Source: Paracoccaceae bacterium
GTDB taxonomy: Bacteria; Pseudomonadota; Alphaproteobacteria; Rhodobacterales; Rhodobacteraceae
DNA: 56,222 bases
Reading direction: 5' to 3'
NCBI GenBank assembly: GCA_026707935.1
Contig: JAPOVX010000155.1
Location: 1-56,222 of the forward strand
Below the pieces are notes generated by a model, which was given only the letters and a program-made list of their open reading frames with translations, did not search any database and was not told where the DNA came from. Made by a program: the position numbers and the translations under genes. Shown here piece by piece: positions 33,534 through 41,105 of the stretch; the stretch's first letter is position 1, and each line of letters starts with the position of its first letter.

Positions 33534-35930
33534 TCAGGCCACATCAACAAAACGGATGAGGCGGCGAGGCGAGAGACCCTCTGCGGCACGCAGCACGGCC
33601 TGGGTGTCGATGCCATAGTGATGATAGAGGTCCGCAATCGTCCCGGTTTGACCGAAATGCTCGACGCCCAAGGTACGGGTTCGGTGTCCGTGAACGGAAC
33701 CGATCCATCCGAGTGCGGCAGGATGGCCATCGGTGACGGTTATGATTGCGCAGTATTCTGGCACCGTCGACATCAACCGTTCGATATGGCTGCGTGCCGA
33801 CGCATGGCCTCGTTCGCGGGCACGCTGCGCTGCCGTCCATCCAGCCTGAAGGCGGTCGGCAGAGGTTACGTTGAGGAGCCCCACATCGCGACGGTCCTCG
33901 GCCATCAGGCCGACTGCCTCGAGCGCCTCCGGCGCCACGGCCCCAGCAAAGGCAACCACGGCCTCGGCGTTGGGACCAGGTTCGCGCATCCAGTAGGCAC
34001 CGTCGATGATGCCACGCTCAAGCTCATTGTTCATCGTTCTGAACGGTTGCTGGAGCGGACGCGTCGATAGACGCAGATAGATGGAGCCTCCCGTCTCGTC
34101 GCGCAGCCAGGTACGGTCGTCCGGGTCACCGTCGCCGCTGCGCTGCATGTAATCGAAGCCGAAACGCATGATCACCGCGAGTTCGTCGACGAAGGCCGGT
34201 TCGAAGGTCGCAAGACCATCCTGCGCGATTCCGACAAGCGGGGTTCCGATCGATTGATGGGCACCGCCCTCCGGAGCGAGCGCGACGCCCGATGGGGTCG
34301 CGACGAGCATGAAGCGGGCGTCCTGGTAACACGCGTAATTCAACTGGTCGGCGCCGCGATAGATAAACGGATCGTAGACTGTACCGACGGGAAGGAGCCG
34401 TTCGCCGTTGATGGCATGCGACAATCCTAGCGCCGACAGGATCAGGAAGAGGTTCGCCTCCGCGATCCCGAGTTCGATGTGCTGGCCTTCCGGGGAGAAC
34501 GACCAGGTGTAGGTCGAGGGAATGCGTTCGGCCTTGAACGTGTCGGCCAGCCTTTCACGGGCGAAGAGACCGACTCGGTTGACCCAGGCACCCAGATTGG
34601 TCGACGCCGCAACATCGGGGGCGGTCGTGACGACGCGGCGGGCAAAGTCGGAGTCCAGACGCGCGATTTCGTTGAGGATCTGCCCGAAACCGGTCTGCGT
34701 GGCGACAGGTTTGTTCTTCGGGTCGGGAAAATCCAGGCTGTTGGGCACGGTGACATGTTGGCCAACCAAGCGGCGCTCGCCACCCTGGAAAAATGGGGCT
34801 GCCGCGACCAAACGCTTGAGCCGATCGGCCTGGAGCCTGGTACCCTCCCAGGGGTCCCATTCGTGACCGGGACGGACGCCCGACGCATCGCGAAACTGAT
34901 CCATCTGAGCGGGCGTCAGCAGGCCCGCGTGGTTGTCCTTGTGGCCGGCCAGCGGCAGGCCCTGACCCTTGACCGTGTAACAGACGAACAGGACCGGCCG
35001 GTCGCTCATCTCGGCCCGGGCAAAGGCTTCAAGCAGCACGTCGAGATCGTGGCCGCCAAGATTGCCCATGAGCGATGCCAGTTCGTCGTCGCTCCGCCGC
35101 TCCAATAGCTCGGTCGCGTCGCCCTGATCGCCGATCTCGTCCTTCAGGCGCCTCCGCCACGCTGCCCCGCCCTGGAACGTTAGGGCCGAATAGAGTTGGT
35201 TGGGACAGGCGTCGATCCACGCCTTGAGCTTTTCACCACCCGGTTCGGCGAAGGCGGCTTCCTGCAGACGTCCGTGCTTGAGAATGACCACATCCCAGCC
35301 AAAGTCGCCGAAGATCTGCTCGAATTTCTGCCACAATCCCTCGCGGACCACCGCATCCAGGGACTGGCGGTTGTAGTCGACAACCCACCAGCAGTTCCTT
35401 AAGCCCTGTTTCCAACCTTCTACCAACGCCTCGTAGATGTTGCCCTCGTCCATCTCCGCGTCGCCGATGAGAGCCACCATGCGCCCCTCGGGGCGATCGC
35501 CCATCCAGCCGTGGGCGGTCACGTAATCCTGCACCAGGGATGAGAAGAGGGTCTGTGCGACCCCCAATCCGACGGAGCCGGTGGAAAAGTCGACATCGTC
35601 AGTATCCTTTGTCCGCGACGGGTAGCTCTGGGCGCCCCGGAAGCCGCGGAAGTTCCTGAGTTTGTCGACGGTCTGACGGCCGGCCAGGTATTGAATGGCA
35701 TGAAAGACCGGCGACGCGTGGGGTTTGACCGCGACCCTGTCCTGTGGCTTCAGGATGGCGAAGTAGAGTGCAGTCATGATCGAAACGAGGGAAGCGGAAG
35801 AGGCCTGGTGGCCGCCCACCTTGATCTCATCCGCTTCGCGGACGTGGTTGGCGTGATGAATTGTCCAGGTGGCAAGCCACAGGATCCGCCGATCCAGTTC
35901 CGTCAAGCCTTCGATATCGAACGCGCTCAT
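33534..35930 (-). CDS. AceE/MdeB-like homodimeric 2-oxoacid dehydrogenase E1
   Basis: A 798-residue thiamin-diphosphate enzyme. The ThDP motif is IGDAEMDEGNIYEALVEGW, ending VVDYNRQSLD, as in AceE and the MdeB protein of Pseudomonas. Also seen are GSVGLGVAQTLF, GQHIELGIAEANLFL and PVGTVYDPFIYRGADQ. It would decarboxylate pyruvate or 2-oxobutyrate as E1 of a dehydrogenase complex; E2 and E3 are not in the window. A divergent Lrp/AsnC regulator mirrors mdeR-mdeB, which points to 2-oxobutyrate from methionine, but no methionine gamma-lyase gene is near. The start MSAFDIEGL at 35930 is preferred over longer options. Confidence 0.85.
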   Translation of the reverse strand: MSAFDIEGLTELDRRILWLATWTIHHANHVREADEIKVGGHQASSASLVSIMTALYFAILKPQDRVAVKPHASPVFHAIQYLAGRQTVDKLRNFRGFRGAQSYPSRTKDTDDVDFSTGSVGLGVAQTLFSSLVQDYVTAHGWMGDRPEGRMVALIGDAEMDEGNIYEALVEGWKQGLRNCWWVVDYNRQSLDAVVREGLWQKFEQIFGDFGWDVVILKHGRLQEAAFAEPGGEKLKAWIDACPNQLYSALTFQGGAAWRRRLKDEIGDQGDATELLERRSDDELASLMGNLGGHDLDVLLEAFARAEMSDRPVLFVCYTVKGQGLPLAGHKDNHAGLLTPAQMDQFRDASGVRPGHEWDPWEGTRLQADRLKRLVAAAPFFQGGERRLVGQHVTVPNSLDFPDPKNKPVATQTGFGQILNEIARLDSDFARRVVTTAPDVAASTNLGAWVNRVGLFARERLADTFKAERIPSTYTWSFSPEGQHIELGIAEANLFLILSALGLSHAINGERLLPVGTVYDPFIYRGADQLNYACYQDARFMLVATPSGVALAPEGGAHQSIGTPLVGIAQDGLATFEPAFVDELAVIMRFGFDYMQRSGDGDPDDRTWLRDETGGSIYLRLSTRPLQQPFRTMNNELERGIIDGAYWMREPGPNAEAVVAFAGAVAPEALEAVGLMAEDRRDVGLLNVTSADRLQAGWTAAQRARERGHASARSHIERLMSTVPEYCAIITVTDGHPAALGWIGSVHGHRTRTLGVEHFGQTGTIADLYHHYGIDTQAVLRAAEGLSPRRLIRFVDVA

Positions 35931-36068
35931 GGTCGTTTTGGCCCCGTGGAGGATATCGATGGCAATATAGCGCGAATTGGCCGCTGAAACCTTGCAAATT
36001 TGCCCCGTTTTGGCCATGATAATAGCCAAATAGCTCACTATTGTCAGAAATTATGGTGGAATCAACCA
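35931..36068. promoter_or_regulatory. Divergent promoter with dyads, likely Lrp-type operator
   Basis: The 138-bp gap between the E1 and Lrp genes contains the perfect palindrome GCAAATTTGC (35994-36003) and, just to its right, a TTGGC...GCCAA inverted repeat over about 20 bp in A+T-rich DNA. These are good candidate sites for the adjacent Lrp-family regulator. Confidence 0.5.
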
Positions 36069-36521
36069 ATGGATCAGATTGACGCGGCGATTCTCCGCGA
36101 GTTGCAGGACAATGCGCGGATCACCTTCCACGACCTGAGTGAGCGGGTAGGGCTAAGCCCATCGCCCTGCGCCCGTCGCATTCGGCTGCTGGAAAAGGCG
36201 GGTGTCATCGCCGGCTATCGCGCCCTCATCGATGAGAGCCAGGCGGGTTTCCCCTTTTCGGTCTTTGTTTCCGTCAAGCTGGTCCGGCAGGTGGACGACG
36301 CGCTGACCGAGTTCGAGGCGGCGATCAGCAAGTATCCGGAGGTCGTAGATTGCTGGCTGATGACAGGCAACCGCGACTACCTGCTCAGGGTGGCCGTGAG
36401 GGACATCAGCGAGTTCGAGGCGTTTCTGACCGGCCGCCTGACGAAGATCCCGGCCGTCGCATCAATCGAGTCCTCGATCCCGTTGCGGCGCGTCAAGTCC
36501 GGGTTGGCGCGTTTGTCGTGA
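36069..36521 (+). CDS. Lrp/AsnC family transcriptional regulator
   Basis: A 150-residue regulator. The N-terminal HTH (MDQIDAAILRELQDNARIT then LSERVGLSPSPCARRIRLLE) is followed by the RAM ligand-binding domain with VDCWLMTGNRDYLLRVAV and FLTGRLTKIPAVASIESSIP. It is transcribed divergently from the E1 gene and probably controls it, as MdeR does for mdeAB in Pseudomonas, in response to an amino acid. The ATG at 36069 is taken because MDQID is the usual start. Confidence 0.92.
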   Translation: MDQIDAAILRELQDNARITFHDLSERVGLSPSPCARRIRLLEKAGVIAGYRALIDESQAGFPFSVFVSVKLVRQVDDALTEFEAAISKYPEVVDCWLMTGNRDYLLRVAVRDISEFEAFLTGRLTKIPAVASIESSIPLRRVKSGLARLS

Positions 36522-36612
36522 GCGCCTGCCAACGCCAATTGCTGCCGTGTTCGGGTTACCTCGGGGTTTGTCACCACCAGGGTAACACCATGCGCCCAGC
36601 ACGGAAGATATC

Positions 36613-36860
36613 TTGGTGAGGATCTCGTCCACACGGCAGGTGAAGGAGCTTGTTCCGCACCGGCCCCATCACATCGCGCGGCTGGAGGCTGCGGGCCAAT
36701 TCCCCAAGCGGGTCCTGCCGGGCAAACGGAGCGGGACGGGATGAGACGGAGGTTTTGGACCGGCGCCAGGAAAGCCTCGATCGTCGCGACAGACTTGGAG
36801 ATTCTCCTGAATTGGAGCGAGGCGGCCGACGAGAGATCGTCGTGCCGACTCTTTTATGCA
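36613..36860 (+). pseudogene. AlpA-family regulator, frameshifted
   Basis: The frame from TTG/GTG 36613-36616 reads ISSTRQVKELVPHRPHHIAR then LEAAGQFPKRVLPG, the HTH of an AlpA-type prophage/element regulator, and stops at TGA about 36741. The expected continuation appears in another frame: DETEVLDRRQESLDRRDRLG, matching the W-x-x-E-V-x-x-W-x-x-x-R end of such proteins. A single-base shift near 36735 explains this. It marks element DNA to the right of the Lrp gene. Confidence 0.6.
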
Positions 36861-37931
36861 TACGGTTTGGGATCCCGGTATCCTTGGTTCGGATTCGTCC
36901 GTGTCGCTGGTCCTGCCGAGACATGATAAATGGTGTATTGCCACGGGTCTTCCGCTTTCTCGCCGTGCATGTTTCCGACCGGCCTGGAAGCCGGTGTCAC
37001 AGCCGACTTCGTGGCCGATCGCGGCACTGGTCAGCTGGTTGTAGCCGGTCCACATGATCCGGTTGCCGGTGTCCGGGTCATTGCTCGCGGTCGCGATTTC
37101 CGACAAGGTGCGCGACCAGGGCGGTTGCATCGCCAAGCCGCCTGGGTTCGGCCAAGTCATGCTTGCAAGATGGCGCGCATCATCTGGGCACAGTTGATCA
37201 GGGAAGAAACCTGCCAGGCACCGGCGGCAGTTGGCGTTGCGTCAAGATGGCTGCCGGAAAATGAAGGAGTTTACCTGGAACGGAAACGGAACACCGGGTT
37301 CTGCGGTCTCGCACGTGAAAGCGTGATGCGCGGATGACCCCGGTTGGTGCGGTTAGGACGAAAGACAACAACGGGTTAAAAGGTCAGAGGGACGGCGTCG
37401 GAAGTACCAGTTCAAATCGCGGGGCTTCGAGCCCGTTTCAACGTCTTGGATCCGATCCGCGTACACCACATGGGCTCGCAGCGCATGAATGCTGCATCTC
37501 AGAGGCCGGACATACGACAGTACCTTGACCGCATGGCAGACGTTGTCCACTTCCGGCTTGCACCACAGGGGGCATCCACATACGACTTGAGCATGCGCTG
37601 CAACGGGGTGACATGCACGGCGCGGATGAAATCGAAATCTGCCCGGAGTTCCGTCAGTTCCCGGGTCTGGGCAACGTAGTTGAGTTTGTCGCCGGTGCGT
37701 TCCTGGTAAAGTCTCCGGTGGTCCCTGCGTTTTCTCCCCAACAGGCACTTTCCGCACACCTCCTGTACTGGACAACGGCGGCAGGTTTCGTCTTCATGTG
37801 GTGGTGCGACGACATAACATATCCAAGAGCCCAAGTGAGGCATTCCGGACTGCCTGGAGTGCCCGTTCGGCCAGCGTGGGAAAGTCCTTGAATTGGAAGA
37901 ATCGCGCTTGAAAATCGGCTTCAGTGAACTG
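36861..37931. other. Gene-poor region
   Basis: About 1.07 kb without a convincing gene. On the minus strand around 37690-37840 a Cys-rich segment reads CRRCPVQEVCGKC followed by RRDHRRLYQE, vaguely like the Cys cluster of IS1182-type transposases, but too little to annotate. Other frames have no likeness to known families. Confidence 0.4.
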
Positions 37932-38753
37932 ATGTCCATGGATGCCGTCGAGATCCGCGACCTGATCAGAACAGGCGCGTACCGTTCTCACACGGCGGGG
38001 CTGGGGCAAGGCAAGCTCCAGGCAAACCTGGCAATCTTGCCGGAAGCCTTTGCATTGGACTTCATGCGTTTCTGTCAACGCAACCCCAAGCCGTGCCCCC
38101 TCGTTGGCGTGTCCGATACCGGTGATCCAACCATGTCCACGCTGGGTCGTGACATCGACATCAGGACGGACGTGCCTGCCTACTGTGTCTACGAAAACGG
38201 GGAATTGGTCGATATCCGTTTCGACATAGTCGACCTCTGGAATGACGATTTCGTTGCTTTCGCACTCGGGTGTTCATTCACGTTCGAACACGCCTTGTTG
38301 GCAGCCGGCATCTCGCTGTGGCACATCGACAACAACAAGACCGTACCAATGTATCGTTCGAATATCGACACGTTCGCGGCCGGCCCGTTCAAAGGCCCCA
38401 TGGTCGTGAGCATGCGCGCCATTGATCAGGACCATCTTTCACGAGTCGTCGAAATCAGCAGGAAATTCCCGATGGCGCACGGGTCACCAGTGCATTGGGG
38501 TGATCCCACGGCAATCGGAATACGCGACATTGACCTCCCGGATTGGGGCAACGCGGGTCCGATTCGTGACGGCCAAGTTCCGGTCTTCTGGGCATGCGGG
38601 GTAACGCCGCACGCGGCCATCGAGCAGGCCCTGCTTCCGATCTGCATTACGCATAAACCCGGGCACATGCTGATCACTGACGTCGACGACGTTGCAGAAG
38701 TCCCGGTTTTCCGGTCAATCCATCCCCAAACTCAAAAAAGGAAACGAGACTGA
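37932..38753 (+). CDS. DUF1445 family protein (putative hydro-lyase / D-glutamate cyclase related)
   Basis: A 273-residue DUF1445 protein. The start of the family pattern, IRDLIRTGAYRSHTAGLGQG, is followed by ANLAILPEAFALDFMRFCQR, NPKPCPLVGVSDTGDP, IDIRTDVPAYCVYENGEL, FALGCSFTFEHALLAAG and HKPGHMLITDVDD. Bacterial members are often labelled putative hydro-lyases; the mammalian D-glutamate cyclase contains a related domain. Here 5-oxoprolinase and glutamate dehydrogenase genes lie 5-10 kb downstream, which suits a D-glutamate/5-oxoproline role. A longer frame starts at TTG 37893; ATG 37932 fits the family better. Confidence 0.82.
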   Translation: MSMDAVEIRDLIRTGAYRSHTAGLGQGKLQANLAILPEAFALDFMRFCQRNPKPCPLVGVSDTGDPTMSTLGRDIDIRTDVPAYCVYENGELVDIRFDIVDLWNDDFVAFALGCSFTFEHALLAAGISLWHIDNNKTVPMYRSNIDTFAAGPFKGPMVVSMRAIDQDHLSRVVEISRKFPMAHGSPVHWGDPTAIGIRDIDLPDWGNAGPIRDGQVPVFWACGVTPHAAIEQALLPICITHKPGHMLITDVDDVAEVPVFRSIHPQTQKRKRD

Positions 38754-38954
38754 CCAAGATACAGTGGCATGATGGCAACGGCGCAGACTGCGACGCCCGC
38801 GCTTGCCAACGACCTGCCCGTGGCGCGTAGCTGGTCGGGCCGGTCCAGCTAAAGGCCACTCGAGACGCAGTCTTGGTCAGAGACTCTTCCCGAGGAATCC
38901 GGCTGTTCGATCGACGTGAACCCGTCAACACAAGTTCACAATGAGCCATCCTGC

Positions 38955-39543
38955 ATGGTGGATCGGGCAAGCGCGGCTGACGATCTCATGGGCCGCGAAG
39001 TTGCGACGATGTTCGACAAGGACGGAAACCGCACGGGGGAGAGCTGGGCCGGAGACGCAGGCTGAAAATCCTCCCGGATGCGGCAGTTCAAGTTCAAGAG
39101 CGACGGCCTTTCGGAAACGTGAGTGCCGGTAATCCTGCCGGACGCAACTTTCAAGGCACGGTTGAAGGCCACGACCCGGCGCGAACAGCGATCCTGTTTG
39201 ACTACTGGACACCGGAATCGGTGCATGCCGCCCAAGACATCACTCCGGTCGAAGAGCAGGCACGCGCCGAACGCCGTAAAAACGTCAACCTGGACAAAGA
39301 AGACTGGCTGGAAGCATCCTGTTTTCGTGCGTCAGCAGCGACGCAAGCATTGACGTCGCCAATTCCAGGTCGCTGGAGACCCGCAATCCCCCCATCGCAA
39401 GATCCCCTGGCCAAATGAAACTCGATCCTGCGGTGGTCAAAGAGTGGACCCTGTGATCTGGCCGTCACAAGATTGATCCTCGGGATGTGACCGAGGACAG
39501 GGTCAATGCCAACATGGATATCGTGAACGGCTGGTTCAACTGA
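38955..39543 (+). pseudogene. Decayed gene of unknown family
   Basis: Three coding-like segments follow each other. The first, from ATG 38955, reads SAADDLMGREVATMFDKDGN and stops near 39063. A second frame continues LKILPDAAVQVQERRPFGNV, GRNFQGTVEGHDPARTAILF, DYWTPESVHAAQDITPVEEQ and NVNLDKEDWLEA to about 39325. A third frame picks up SLETRNPPIARSPGQMKLDP, then a TGA stop, then DPRDVTEDRVNANMDIVNGW to the end at 39543. The run of charged, well-formed protein sequence across two frame changes and one stop is best explained by decay of one gene. Family not recognised. Confidence 0.5.
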
Positions 39544-39961
39544 ACGTGAAACAGATCTCTGCCCGACGTCGGACTCGTCCGCGTCGGGCATTGCCTTTTG
39601 GACCGCCGGTGGGCAGACAAGTTCCCGCGGGCATCCCGGACCTGGCTTTCGCGGCCGGTTCACACGTTTTCGGGCGCAGTGCCGGATGCCCCGGGTTCTG
39701 CACCATTGGTAACAACGCCCCATCCCGCCCGCACGTATCTGCAGGGGTGCTCCGGAATACTGGGCAGGAGCACGGGACTGACCAGGTAAGACCCGATTCC
39801 GTCATTGACGATTCCAATTCCTTGCCGTTGCGCATATTGTCGCATTGAATGACCCGGTTCCTCGACAGGACGATTGCAGGTGCCTGTCCGAATTCAGGGG
39901 GACATGCAATGTCCTGGAGTCATTCGCATTCGTCGCGCAGGTCCTCGGGGAGTATCCTGCC

Positions 39962-40762
39962 ATGACCGGTACCGTTGCCAACACATCTGCAAGCGGATTC
40001 CATTTCGGAGCCCGGACGCACGGTCAGTTCACCCGTCGCCGTTTCCTGGCGGCGGCGAGTGCTGCAGCGGTCTCCTTGCCAACGTCGGTTCGGGCCGCTG
40101 CCAGCTACACCGGCATGCGGCGGGCCATGCTCGCGGATATCGCGGGATTGACGGCGCGCACGGCCGCCAGTACCGGCGTTACGGAAATCGATCCGAAGGT
40201 GATGGATGCGATCGGTCGCGTGCTCCGGCACGAATTCGTCCCTCCGGAGCTCGCCGGATCCGCCTACGAAAACCGTCCGCTCCGGATCGGCTACGGGCAG
40301 ACGATTTCGCAACCCTACATCGTGGCCCTCATGACGCACCTGATCGCGCCGGAAACACATCACCGGGTCCTCGAAGTCGGCACCGGATCGGGATACCAGG
40401 CTGCCATCCTGGCAGAGCTCGTGGATCGGGTCCATACCATCGAGATCGTGCCGGGCCTGGCACTCGAGGCGACGGAAAGGCTGTCGCGACTCGGATACGA
40501 AAATGTCGAGGTTCGATTGGGCGACGGCTATTTCGGGTGGCCTGCCGCCGAACCGTTCAACGCGATCGTCGTGACAGCAGCCGCCTCGCACATCCCGCCA
40601 CCCCTTGTTACCCAGCTTGCGCCCGAAGGCGCGCTGGTCATCCCTGTCGGTCAACCGTTTTCCGTGCAGATGTTGGTTCTCGTACGAAAACATGCGGACG
40701 GCCAGGTGAGCGTGCACCAGATCCTTCCGGTGCGTTTCGTCCCGCTGACGGGCGGTCACTGA
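39962..40762 (+). CDS. Protein-L-isoaspartate methyltransferase-like, Tat-exported
   Basis: A 266-residue protein from ATG 39962 (GGGGAG upstream). The N-terminus has a twin-arginine signal, FTRRRFLAAASAAAVSLP, so the enzyme is probably periplasmic. The PCMT domain follows: GRVLRHEFVPPELAGSAYEN, GYGQTISQPYIVALM, VLEVGTGSGYQAAILAEL (SAM-binding), VEVRLGDGYFGWP and IVVTAAASHIPPPLVTQL. PCMT uses SAM to repair isoaspartyl residues; export is unusual, as SAM would be needed in the periplasm. A longer start at 39845 would hide the Tat signal. Confidence 0.85.
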   Translation: MTGTVANTSASGFHFGARTHGQFTRRRFLAAASAAAVSLPTSVRAAASYTGMRRAMLADIAGLTARTAASTGVTEIDPKVMDAIGRVLRHEFVPPELAGSAYENRPLRIGYGQTISQPYIVALMTHLIAPETHHRVLEVGTGSGYQAAILAELVDRVHTIEIVPGLALEATERLSRLGYENVEVRLGDGYFGWPAAEPFNAIVVTAAASHIPPPLVTQLAPEGALVIPVGQPFSVQMLVLVRKHADGQVSVHQILPVRFVPLTGGH

Positions 40763-41105
40763 GTGTGCCGGGAGAAAGCACCTTCACGCCGGGAAATTCA
40801 GCTGCGATGCCCCGCTCAGCGGGAAACGACCCGCTCTCCTGCATGAACTGTACGCACCTGCTGCGGACGGAGTGGTTCGATCATCAGCCATTGCCGATCT
40901 CCCCTGCCTGCGGCAGGACCCGTCCTTCGGTGCATTCCCGGCGCTTCCGGACCGACGCGTACGGAAAGTGTTCGCAAATCCCGTGCCGAATTGTCGATGG
41001 ATCACCGCCTTGCCAATTTCGGACGGCGAAAGGAAACCGACCTGGACGCGGGTTGCAGGCGTACTCGCCTGCGTTCCGGGCAGGTTCCACGCGCGTTCGA
41101 CCGGC
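40763..41105. other. Intergenic region
   Basis: About 340 bp between the PCMT-like gene and the membrane protein gene. Frames across it are long because of base composition but have no conserved sequence. Nothing was found. Confidence 0.35.

Noticed and set aside
37690..37840. Cys-rich minus-strand segment resembling an IS1182-type transposase
   Set aside because: Only one Cys cluster is suggestive; neither flanking sequence nor inverted repeats support a transposase.
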